From assembly GCA_026391235.1 (NCBI GenBank), contig JAPLDV010000434.1:1-15510 (forward strand): a stretch of 15,510 nt of DNA, written 5' to 3'. Both the position numbers and the translations under genes were made by a program. This DNA is from Bacteroidia bacterium. GTDB lineage: Bacteria > Bacteroidota > Bacteroidia > Bacteroidales > UBA12481. Positions 1-7,991 of this stretch are shown here, piece by piece (the first letter of the stretch is position 1; each line of letters begins with the position of its first letter). The notes under the pieces were generated by a model. That model made no database searches. It was not told where the DNA came from and saw only the letters and a list, made by a program, of their open reading frames with translations.

Positions 1-980
1 ATAATGCGCGGGAAATGATGGGGATCATGGTGTCGTCAGCCCTGAACAAGACAGATGAATGGGATACAATCTTAATGAGGTGTCTGCTGGCCCAGTTGCG
101 TACTACCGGTGTTTCCGGATTCAGGGGCGACCGTATCGATCTGCCGGAGTTTGCAAAGAACGGCTGGGAATACTATTTCAAACGGGACATCTTTAATCCG
201 TCACCGCATTTTGAGGCTTATTTGTGGGCATGTTTCCTTTGGGCGTATGATAAAACAGGATATCCCCTGTTTTTGGAGAGAGCCAAAAAAGGCATCGATT
301 TTACCATGGAATATTATCCGGATGGTTGGTCGTGGACAAATGGACTGGCGCAGGAAAAGGCCAGGATGATCTTGCCACTTGCCTGGTTGGTGAGGGTGAA
401 TGACACTCCGGAGCATCGCGCTTATCTGTATCGCATGGTCACCGATTTATTGAAATTGCAGGATTCCACGGGAGCAATCATGGAGGAACTTGGGGACCTT
501 AAAATGGGCCGGTATCCTCCACCTCAAAGTAATGAAGCTTATGGAACCAACGAGGCATCACTGATCGGGAAAAACGGTGACCGGGTGAGCGACCTGCTGT
601 ACACCACCAATTTTGCCTTCCTTGGGCTTCATGAAGCTGCCTTAGCCACCGGCGACCCGGAAATCAAGGCCGCTGAAGATAAGCTGGCACAATTCCTCTG
701 CCGGATCCAGGTATATTCACCAACCCACCCCGAACTGCATGGAGGATGGTTCCGGTCGTTCGATTTTGGCCGTTATGAACATTGGGGATGCAACGCCGAT
801 CAGGGCTGGGGTGCCTGGTGCATCGAAAGCGGATGGACACAGGGCTGGATAACCACCCTGCTGGCTCTGCGTGAAATGAATACCTCTGTATGGGATCTGA
901 CGAGGGAATCGAAGGTGGCAAAAGGATTTGAGAAGTTGAGGAGGCAGATGATTCCGGAGGACAAATCCTCGAATCTCTAA
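1..980 (+). CDS. Six-hairpin glycosidase-like protein, C-terminal part (5' truncated by window edge)
   Basis: The reading frame is open to the left edge (codons readable from position 3) and stops with TAA at 978-980. The first ATG at 15 is probably internal, because the residues before it (N-A-R-E) continue the same helix-like sequence. About 325 residues are visible. They are rich in aromatic residues and helical repeats, with pieces such as PSPHFEAYLWA, YYPDGWSWTNGLAQEKARM and ADQGWGAWCIESGWTQGW near the C-terminus. That pattern is typical of (alpha/alpha)6-toroid glycosidases and related proteins found in Bacteroidota polysaccharide loci. I cannot assign a GH family, and the catalytic acids cannot be named. 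Cellular location is unknown because the N-terminus is missing. It converges on the ABC-F remnant 38 bp downstream, with no clear terminator between them. Fold class is moderately sure; the exact activity is unknown. Confidence 0.6.
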   Translation, partial: NAREMMGIMVSSALNKTDEWDTILMRCLLAQLRTTGVSGFRGDRIDLPEFAKNGWEYYFKRDIFNPSPHFEAYLWACFLWAYDKTGYPLFLERAKKGIDFTMEYYPDGWSWTNGLAQEKARMILPLAWLVRVNDTPEHRAYLYRMVTDLLKLQDSTGAIMEELGDLKMGRYPPPQSNEAYGTNEASLIGKNGDRVSDLLYTTNFAFLGLHEAALATGDPEIKAAEDKLAQFLCRIQVYSPTHPELHGGWFRSFDFGRYEHWGCNADQGWGAWCIESGWTQGWITTLLALREMNTSVWDLTRESKVAKGFEKLRRQMIPEDKSSNL

Positions 981-1018
981 ATTCTTACCTATGCCTTTTT
1001 CAAGTCACACGTCGCGTT

Positions 1019-1637
<619 letters not shown>

Positions 1638-1652
1638 TCAGAAATAGCTTTC

Positions 1653-1678
1653 AAGATATCAGATACAATTGATATCTT
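1653..1678. repeat. 9-bp perfect inverted repeat upstream of the lipid kinase
   Basis: AAGATATCA (1653-1661) and TGATATCTT (1670-1678) are exact reverse complements separated by 8 bases (GATACAAT). The pair ends 20 bases before the ATG at 1699, inside the divergent intergenic region between the ABC-F remnant and the lipid kinase. The geometry suits a dimeric regulator's operator or a small 5'-UTR hairpin. AT-rich DNA can also produce such pairs by chance, and no regulator gene is in view. Confidence 0.45.
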
Positions 1679-1698
1679 AGCCAATTATTTTGTTGGTT

Positions 1699-2589
1699 AT
1701 GGCATCAATTGAAAATTCAGAGATTCTGTTTATTATTAACCCGAATTCGGGTAGTAAGAGATACGGTCATCTGATCAGGCGAATCAGAAAGGCGGATCCC
1801 GGATTGACATATATTGTCAACAAACAAAACGAAACTGTCAAACAGACATTGGAGACTAATCTTGAGAAATTCAAGATTTTCATAATCATAGGAGGAGACG
1901 GAACCGTGCATGATGCAGCCCGTTTGTTATATAACAGGGAAGATAAAATACTGGGTGTTGTTCCTAACGGTTCAGGGAACGGATTTGCTTTTGAACTGAA
2001 ATTTAACCGAAACATTAAATCATTGCTTGAGGACATCCATTCCGGTGAAATTATCAATCTGGATGTATTGAAAATAAATGATATCGAATGTATTAATATT
2101 GCTGGACTGGGTTTCGACAGTTATGTTGCACACCGGTTTAATGTGGGGAAAATCAGGGGATTTATCAGTTACTTTTTTGTAACTATTAAATCATTATTTG
2201 AATTCAGGCCGTTTAATGCATCCATTTTAATTGATAAAAAAGAGATTTCGGGCCGTTTTCAGATGATTTGTTTTGCAAATAATAAGCAATTCGGCAATAA
2301 TGCATTTATTGCTCCTCTAGCCAGGCCCAATGACGGTGTTTTTGATATTGTTCTGGTAAAACCTTTCCCTTTTTATTTTTATCCGGTTTTTACTTTGAGG
2401 ATGTTTATGGGCCGCCTCAGTGAATCTAAATACATCAAATACCTGAAAACCTCGGATGAAGTAATCGTTCAGGCTGGTACCAATGAAATCCACATCGACG
2501 GGGAACCTGTTCTGTTCGACGGGCCGATCCATATCAGGCTCGGGCATAAATTCCTGAGAGTTATCCGGACGAAGCGGAATAAACTGTAA
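1699..2589 (+). CDS. YegS/diacylglycerol-kinase-family lipid kinase
   Basis: This predicted cytoplasmic or membrane-peripheral kinase uses ATP to phosphorylate a lipid such as diacylglycerol or a related lipid. The 296-residue protein shows the family's main motifs: an N-terminal INPNSGS (about residues 13-19), the glycine-rich GGDGTVHDAA (about 65-74), PNGSGNGFA (about 89-97), and near the C-terminus EIHIDGEPV. Its length is normal for the family (about 290-310 residues). I chose ATG 1699, giving MASIENSEIL. An in-frame TTG at 1690 would add three residues but has no support, and no Shine-Dalgarno is evident, as is usual in Bacteroidota. The gene looks more AT-rich than the hydrolase block downstream. 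It is transcribed away from the ABC-F remnant, with a 9-bp inverted repeat just upstream. Nothing links it functionally to the glycan genes. The exact lipid substrate cannot be read from sequence. Confidence 0.88.
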   Translation: MASIENSEILFIINPNSGSKRYGHLIRRIRKADPGLTYIVNKQNETVKQTLETNLEKFKIFIIIGGDGTVHDAARLLYNREDKILGVVPNGSGNGFAFELKFNRNIKSLLEDIHSGEIINLDVLKINDIECINIAGLGFDSYVAHRFNVGKIRGFISYFFVTIKSLFEFRPFNASILIDKKEISGRFQMICFANNKQFGNNAFIAPLARPNDGVFDIVLVKPFPFYFYPVFTLRMFMGRLSESKYIKYLKTSDEVIVQAGTNEIHIDGEPVLFDGPIHIRLGHKFLRVIRTKRNKL

Positions 2590-2602
2590 TCGATTAGGAA
2601 TA

Positions 2603-2680
2603 GCACGCGGATTTTCGCGGATCTTTTTAAATAAATCCGTGTAAATCCGTGCCGCGCAGCATCCGCGTCATCTGCGTTCT
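2603..2680. repeat. Dispersed ATCCGTG/ATCTGCG-type intergenic repeat
   Basis: The spacer after the lipid kinase contains degenerate 9-10-base units: ATCCGTGTA, ATCCGTGCC, ATCCGCGTC and ATCTGCGTT. They are preceded by an inverted copy of the same motif (CGGATTTTCGCGGAT). The arms 2607-2622 and 2635-2650 pair at 13 of 16 positions around an AT-rich loop, so the element can fold into a hairpin. I recall very similar intergenic phrases repeated many times in Bacteroidota and other environmental genomes. No coding potential is seen. It could act as a weak terminator for the kinase transcript. Confidence 0.6.
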
Positions 2681-2756
2681 ATTGGAATATTTATTAGCTT
2701 TATAGCATCATCGGGCCCTGGCAGATGACAGAAATATTGTTAAAATTATTTCAATT

Positions 2757-5456
2757 ATGATAAAAATACGTCCGTTCATCACCTGTGCTGCAATCATTCT
2801 GGCATATACTGCAGGCCGGAGCGGGGCTGCACAAACTATTCAGTTCACAGATTCAAAAAGAAACCTGGCCAATGTGGCCTCTGCCTCCAATTCCATGCGT
2901 TTTGGTCCGGCACTCGCCATTTTGAATGATGGCAAAACACCGACTGACACTTTACCATACCCTTCCAGGGCAAATCGTGGCAGACAGCGCCCGGCAACGG
3001 CTCAATGGGTTCAGTACGAATGGATCCAACCTGTGGGCACCCGGGAGATTTCAATCTTTTTGTGGGATTATCAAAATGGCATACCTCTACCAAATGCTTA
3101 CCGGATTCAATACTGGGACGGATCTGCCTTTGTTTCTGTGAAAAATGCAAAAGGTCTTGGATTGATGAATAAGCAATTCAATGTCAGCACTTTTGATGAG
3201 ATTCAAACCACCAAAATGAGGATTGAGGTGGATTCAGGAAGGATGTTTCCAAACAATATGCAGGAATGGATCGTGTATCAATCGCCGGATGCACCGGATA
3301 TCCCGCCGATTGTTAACGCAGGAGCTGATCGCGATGTGATGTCGGGCGGGAAAACCTATCTGTCAGGCAGCTTAAAGTCGGTGACTCCGGTAAATGGAAC
3401 AGCCTGGACAAAAAAATCCGGACCAGGGAAAGTGGAATTCAAAGATCCGGGATCCATCAGCACCACTGCAATATTGACCACTCCCGGCGAATATGTTCTG
3501 ACATTAACTGCCACGGAAGGCAAGATGAACTCCTCATCGGATCTGAAAGTGAAAGTACTTATGCCACCTCCTGCCCAGCGGCTGGATGTGGTTTATACCA
3601 AGCGCTATACCATCGACAACCCCCTTTGGAATGCCCGTGCAAAAGCCATTATAGTCAACTGGATCCCCTGGTGCGTAGATCAGATAAACCGCACCGATTT
3701 AACTACCGGACAGGGTGGTATGGATAATTTCATCGAGGCAGCCAAAGCCCTCCGGGGTGAAAAGCACGCTGCTCATAAAGGATATGTTTTTTCCAACGCT
3801 TGGGTTCATCAAACCATCGAAGCAATGAGTATCGCGCTGATGGTTGATCCACAGGGCGATAAGGAGATTATCGCAGCCCAGCATAAGATGAAGAGGACCA
3901 TCGAAGATTGGATCCCGAAGATCCTGGCTGCCCAGGAGCCCAACGGCTACCTGCAGACTGCCTTTACCCTGCGTGATACAGCCCGCTGGCACGAAAGATG
4001 GTCGCCCGAAAACCGGGGGAATCATGAGGGTTATGTGGCAGGGTACTTCATCGAGTCTGCTATCAATCACTATACCCTTACTGAAGGGAAAGACAAGCGG
4101 TTATATGACGCAGCCAGGAAACTGGCTGACTGCTGGGTGGCTAACCTCGGACCGGATAAAAAGCCCTGGTACGACGGTCATCAGGAGATGGAACAGGCAC
4201 TCGTGCGCTTTGGCCGGTTTGTGAACGATATGGAAGGCTTTGGCAGTGGTGACAGCTACATCAAACTGGCAAAATTCATGCTCGATAGCCGCGGTGGCGG
4301 AGAAGAGTACGATCAGAGCCATCTCCCGGTACAGCAACAGTATGAAGCTGTAGGACATGCAGTGCGCGCGGTTTACAGCTATTCGGGCATGGCCGACATA
4401 GCCGCCGAAACCGGCGATGTGGATTATCAGAGCGCTGTGATGTCGCTTTGGAACAATATCATCAACAAAAAATATTACGTAACCGGCGGCATTGGCAGTG
4501 GGGAAACCAGCGAAGGTTTTGGAGGCAATTACTCTCTGGGGAATAACGCCTATTGTGAGGCTTGTTCAAGCTGCGGTCTGATTTTTTTCGATTATAAGAT
4601 GAACCTCGCCTACCACGATGCCAGGTATGCCGACCTGTATGAAGAGACCATCTACAATGCTTTGCTCGGCGCACTTGATCTCGAAGCGAAAAATTTCTAT
4701 TATGATAACCCGCTCACCGGCAATCAGCTACGCGGTTCGTGGCATGTTTGTCCGTGTTGCGTGGGAAATATTCCCCGTACCCTGCTGATGATACCCACCT
4801 GGACTTACGTCAAGAGCACCGATGGTATTTACGTTAACCTGTACATTGGGAGTACCATCAATATTGAAAAGGTGGCCGGAACGAATATCGAAATGGTCCA
4901 GAAAACGGATTATCCCTGGAGCGGGAAGGTGTCGATCACGTTAAATCCCAGGCAATCAAAGGAATTCACGCTGTTTGTGCGTGTGCCGAACCGTTCCACC
5001 AGCGAATTGTATTCTTGCCTGCCGCATGTCAACGGACTGGAATCTTTGGCGGTAAATGGCAAATCCATCCCGGCTCAAGCGGTGAATGGATATGTAGCCA
5101 TCAAACGCACCTGGAAAGCGGGAGATAAAGTTGATATTCTGATGCCGATGCCGATTCAAACCATCGTGGCCGATAATAATATCGTGGCTGACCGGGGAAA
5201 GGTTGCCCTGCGATATGGCCCACTGATTTACAATGTGGAGGAGGCCGATCATCAGGATATTACTAAGCCCATCGGACCCGGACCATTATCAGCCGAATGG
5301 CGGAGTGATCTACTGAGTGGCATTATGACTATTAAAGGCACCTGGGCCGATGGAACCCCGTTGCTGGCTATACCCAATTATGCCCGCAACAACCGCAAGG
5401 CCACACCCGACGCCAAAGATACCGGTGGCTCGGCGGTCTGGATTAAAAAAGAGTAA
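2757..5456 (+). CDS. Secreted GH127-type beta-L-arabinofuranosidase with discoidin-like and PKD-like domains
   Basis: Predicted exo-enzyme removing beta-L-arabinofuranosyl residues from arabinan-type chains or glycoproteins, probably periplasmic or secreted. Of its 899 residues, 1-25 form a signal peptide ending RSGAA. Residues 30-176 resemble an F5/8 type C (discoidin) carbohydrate-binding fold (NLANVASASNS, AQWVQYEW). Residues 184-268 form a PKD/Ig-like strand domain (VNAGADRDV, GEYVLTLTA). Residues 275-899 are the DUF1680/GH127 catalytic region. By alignment from memory with the bifidobacterial enzyme HypBA1, Glu586 matches the acid/base, Glu601 and Cys603 match zinc ligands, and Cys667-Cys668 in CPCC match the nucleophile and last ligand. 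The Glu586-Glu601 gap is one residue shorter than I recall, and extra cysteines (600, 606, 665) surround the site. DUF1680 relatives also include GH146 and enzymes for unusual sugars, so the substrate is open. The ATG at 2757 gives a clean signal peptide. Confidence 0.88.
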   Translation: MIKIRPFITCAAIILAYTAGRSGAAQTIQFTDSKRNLANVASASNSMRFGPALAILNDGKTPTDTLPYPSRANRGRQRPATAQWVQYEWIQPVGTREISIFLWDYQNGIPLPNAYRIQYWDGSAFVSVKNAKGLGLMNKQFNVSTFDEIQTTKMRIEVDSGRMFPNNMQEWIVYQSPDAPDIPPIVNAGADRDVMSGGKTYLSGSLKSVTPVNGTAWTKKSGPGKVEFKDPGSISTTAILTTPGEYVLTLTATEGKMNSSSDLKVKVLMPPPAQRLDVVYTKRYTIDNPLWNARAKAIIVNWIPWCVDQINRTDLTTGQGGMDNFIEAAKALRGEKHAAHKGYVFSNAWVHQTIEAMSIALMVDPQGDKEIIAAQHKMKRTIEDWIPKILAAQEPNGYLQTAFTLRDTARWHERWSPENRGNHEGYVAGYFIESAINHYTLTEGKDKRLYDAARKLADCWVANLGPDKKPWYDGHQEMEQALVRFGRFVNDMEGFGSGDSYIKLAKFMLDSRGGGEEYDQSHLPVQQQYEAVGHAVRAVYSYSGMADIAAETGDVDYQSAVMSLWNNIINKKYYVTGGIGSGETSEGFGGNYSLGNNAYCEACSSCGLIFFDYKMNLAYHDARYADLYEETIYNALLGALDLEAKNFYYDNPLTGNQLRGSWHVCPCCVGNIPRTLLMIPTWTYVKSTDGIYVNLYIGSTINIEKVAGTNIEMVQKTDYPWSGKVSITLNPRQSKEFTLFVRVPNRSTSELYSCLPHVNGLESLAVNGKSIPAQAVNGYVAIKRTWKAGDKVDILMPMPIQTIVADNNIVADRGKVALRYGPLIYNVEEADHQDITKPIGPGPLSAEWRSDLLSGIMTIKGTWADGTPLLAIPNYARNNRKATPDAKDTGGSAVWIKKE

Positions 5457-5461
5457 CTCCT

Positions 5462-5541
5462 TACCACGGAGACACGAAGTGTTCTCAACCCTTTTACTTC
5501 AAAAATTCTCGAAACCCATTATCTGCTCCCTCAGTGTGGTA
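5462..5541. repeat. ACCACGGAGACACG-type intergenic repeat with terminal TACCAC/GTGGTA
   Basis: The spacer between the GH127 gene and the esterase begins TTACCACGGAGACACGAAG and ends CTCAGTGTGGTA. The outer six bases, TACCAC (5462-5467) and GTGGTA (5536-5541), are exact reverse complements. Sequences beginning ACCACGGAGACACG recur in intergenic DNA of many Bacteroidota and other environmental genomes, as I recall. The middle is not repetitive here, and no ORF is present. It separates the GH127 gene from the downstream three-gene operon. Confidence 0.45.
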
Positions 5542-5575
5542 TAAAAATCCTAACTTGCTATAAAAATTCATCACT

Positions 5576-6589
5576 ATGAAGGATTCAATCAAAATGCGGA
5601 TCCCGGGGTGGTTCACGCTGTATTTTACTATGATTTTTCTGGTTCTGAATGCATCAGCGGTTGCTCAGAAGCAGCGTTCCATGAAATATTCAAGCCGTTC
5701 GGCCAAAAAAGCTGAAATCTGGCAAACGGAAGTCAGGACCAAAATGAGCGAACTCCTGAATATCGATGATCTTTTGGCAGCCGGAAAGAATATGCCACTG
5801 AATCCGAATGAGATCCTTACCGAAAACAAGGGTGACCACCTGGTTAAGGAGATCGAGATAAATTCTACCGCGAACCGCCGGATCCGTGTGATCGTTACCT
5901 TTCCTCTCCTCACCAATGGCCCCTGGCCGGCAGTGGTCTGTATTCACGGACATGGCGGCAAGCCCTATAGCGTTTACGAAAAGGAGTCGCCATATATAGC
6001 TTTTGCAGCCGATCTGGCGGCCCGGAACTATGTGACAATTGCCCCTGTTGTGAGTCAGCATGAAATCTACGAACAGGGCCGCACCCTGATGGGCGAACGG
6101 CTCTGGGATGCAATGCGGTGCGTGGACTATCTGGAGTCGCTCATATCGGTTGATGCAAACAGAATCGGGTGCGCGGGCCTCTCCCTTGGCGGTGAAATGG
6201 CCATGTGGCTCGGTGCCATGGACCAGCGTATCAAAGCATCGGTGAGCTGTGGGTTTCTTACCCGGATGGACCAGATGGAACAAGGGCACTGCATGTGCTG
6301 GAAATTCCCGGGATTAAGGGAACTGGTTGATTTTTCTGATATATACTCACTGATCGCCCCCCGGCCGCTACTTTGCCAGAACGGTTTGAAAGAACCACCG
6401 ACGGATTTTACCGTTGAACTCGCCAGGGCAGCTCTAAAAGATATCCAGGTGATCTATACCAATTACAGCAAACCCGAAAACATTACCCTGGTTGCCCATC
6501 CGGAAGGCCACGTAGTGGATGTCCAGAGCTTGCTGTCATTCTTCAAAAAACAGTTGACCCCAGCTAAAAATTCTTATGATGAAGAATAA
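5576..6589 (+). CDS. Secreted alpha/beta-hydrolase, acetyl-xylan-esterase/dienelactone-hydrolase-like
   Basis: Predicted exported serine esterase, likely removing acyl groups from a glycan. The 337-residue protein starts with a basic N-region and a hydrophobic segment (about residues 11-30) ending in NASAVAQ, a plausible signal peptide. The hydrolase fold follows: the oxyanion-loop sequence HGHGG (124-128), the nucleophile elbow GLSLGG with Ser203, and His312 in PEGH near the C-terminus. The expected acid region after APRPLL reads NGLKEPPTDF, so Asp277 or Glu273 would be the third triad member; many relatives have Asp earlier in this turn. The relatives I recall are the abhydrolase_7/acetyl-xylan-esterase groups common in Bacteroidota glycan loci. 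The gene overlaps the GH109-like gene by 14 bases, so the two are very likely co-transcribed and translationally coupled. The ATG at 5576 gives the complete signal peptide. Substrate is unknown. Confidence 0.8.
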   Translation: MKDSIKMRIPGWFTLYFTMIFLVLNASAVAQKQRSMKYSSRSAKKAEIWQTEVRTKMSELLNIDDLLAAGKNMPLNPNEILTENKGDHLVKEIEINSTANRRIRVIVTFPLLTNGPWPAVVCIHGHGGKPYSVYEKESPYIAFAADLAARNYVTIAPVVSQHEIYEQGRTLMGERLWDAMRCVDYLESLISVDANRIGCAGLSLGGEMAMWLGAMDQRIKASVSCGFLTRMDQMEQGHCMCWKFPGLRELVDFSDIYSLIAPRPLLCQNGLKEPPTDFTVELARAALKDIQVIYTNYSKPENITLVAHPEGHVVDVQSLLSFFKKQLTPAKNSYDEE

Positions 6590-7985
6590 TAGAAGAGATT
6601 TTTTAAAATGGACCGGCCTGGCCGGACTCGGACTGGCCGGCAGCAGTCTGATGAATGGATTTGCCTCCTCCCCCGATTACCTGAAATCACTCAAACAGCG
6701 ATTCAATATGTCGGGCTTTGTCGCCCCGAAAATCGAAAAGGTGAGGATTGGGATTATCGGCCTCGGTAACCGCGGCCCGGGCCACCTGGAAACCATGCGA
6801 ATGATCGAGGGCGTTGAGATCAGGGCTCTGTGCGATCTATTGCCTGAACGGGCGGTTGCAGCTAAAAAACGACTTGACGGCACCATCCATAATCCAACCC
6901 TGTATTCCGGCAACAAAGATGAGTGGATGAAGCTGTGCGAGCAGGAAGACATTGATCTGGTGATGATTACAACTCCATATTATATGCACGCCGATATGGC
7001 CGTATATGCCATGGAGCATGGTAAACATGTGGCTTCCGAAGTCCCGGCAGCTGCCACCATCGAAGAGTGCTGGAAATTGGTGGAAACGGCCGAACGCACC
7101 CGCAAACACTGCATGATGCTCGAAAACTATGCATACGGATTCTTCCAGATGCTCACGCTAAACATGGCACGCAAAGGTTTTTTCGGTGAGATCGTTCATG
7201 GCGAGTGTGCCTATAACACCAGCAAAATGGGCAACAACTTCTCTAAAAACATGTACTGGAACATGTGGTGGCTGCGGCTGTACTCATCGAAAAAGGGGAA
7301 CATCTATCCAACGCATGGATTGGGGTCAGTGGCCCAGATCATGAACATCAACCGGGGCGACCGGTTTGATTATCTCGTGTCGATGGAGAGCAACGACTTT
7401 ATGATGCGGGCCAAAGCACAGGAACTGGCGGTAAAAGATGAATTCTTCAAGCCCTTTGCAGATAAGAATTATCGGGGCAACATCAATACCAGCATCATAC
7501 GCACCGTGAAGGGCCGGACCCTAATGGTCCAGCACGATGCCACTTCGCCCCGTGGACCGCATACTGTGATCCACGGAATCACCGGTACCAAAGGGATGGC
7601 ACTTGAGTATCCGCTGCCAGCCAGGATCTCGAAAGATCTCAGCGGATGGGTTCCCCAGGAAGAGTTTGATGCATTGGCCAAGGAATATACCCCGACCATC
7701 ATTACCCGGATTGGAGAACTTACCAAACAGGTAGGAGGTCATGGCGGTGGTGACCTGCTCGAGGATTGGCGCCTTGTCGACTGTCTGCGCAATGGCCTCC
7801 CGCTAGATCAGGACGTGTATGATGCAGCGGCCTGGAGCTCCATCGGGCCATTGAGCGAGTGGTCGGTGCTGAACCGGTCGAATTCCATCGAAATTCCCGA
7901 TTTCACGGCTGGCGCCTGGGAAAAGAACCGGCCAAATATGGACATTAACCTGGCTCAGGGTGGGTTTACTAAAATCCTGGTATAG
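6576..7985 (+). CDS. Tat-exported GH109-like Gfo/Idh/MocA family protein
   Basis: Likely an NAD-dependent glycosidase or oxidoreductase. GH109 enzymes such as alpha-N-acetylgalactosaminidases cleave glycosides by a redox-elimination route with tightly bound NAD. The 469-residue protein opens with a twin-arginine signal, NRRDFLKW, followed by a hydrophobic stretch (about 13-26), so it should be folded with its cofactor before export. The Rossmann motif GIIGLGNRG is at 59-67. GH109-type signatures follow: SEVPAA (154-159), EECWKLVE (163-170), CMMLENYAYG (179-188), HGECAY (208-213) and YPTHGLG (244-250). Tyr244 and His247 of the last motif correspond to residues I recall as catalytic in GH109. 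Length is typical. Start: ATG at 6576; a second ATG follows directly and differs by one residue. It overlaps the esterase by 14 bases and lies 6 bases before the UroD-like gene. True galactosaminidase activity is uncertain, since many relatives are untested. Confidence 0.85.
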   Translation: MMKNNRRDFLKWTGLAGLGLAGSSLMNGFASSPDYLKSLKQRFNMSGFVAPKIEKVRIGIIGLGNRGPGHLETMRMIEGVEIRALCDLLPERAVAAKKRLDGTIHNPTLYSGNKDEWMKLCEQEDIDLVMITTPYYMHADMAVYAMEHGKHVASEVPAAATIEECWKLVETAERTRKHCMMLENYAYGFFQMLTLNMARKGFFGEIVHGECAYNTSKMGNNFSKNMYWNMWWLRLYSSKKGNIYPTHGLGSVAQIMNINRGDRFDYLVSMESNDFMMRAKAQELAVKDEFFKPFADKNYRGNINTSIIRTVKGRTLMVQHDATSPRGPHTVIHGITGTKGMALEYPLPARISKDLSGWVPQEEFDALAKEYTPTIITRIGELTKQVGGHGGGDLLEDWRLVDCLRNGLPLDQDVYDAAAWSSIGPLSEWSVLNRSNSIEIPDFTAGAWEKNRPNMDINLAQGGFTKILV

Positions 7986-7991
7986 TTAAAG

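Noticed and set aside
1690..1698. TTG start extending the lipid kinase by three residues
   Set aside because: ATG 1699 gives a family-typical N-terminus, and nothing in the extension is recognisable.
2694..2702. TAGCTTTA before the GH127 gene as a -7 box
   Set aside because: The final G of the consensus is missing and no -33 TTTG lies at the usual spacing; it is too weak to list.
5545..5575. TAACTTGC before the esterase as a -7 promoter box
   Set aside because: It is one base short of TAnnTTTG and has no -33 element at a sensible distance.
5690..6289. 199-codon open frame on the minus strand
   Set aside because: It lies fully antisense to the esterase gene, shows no recognisable domain, and its composition is that of a reverse-frame shadow.
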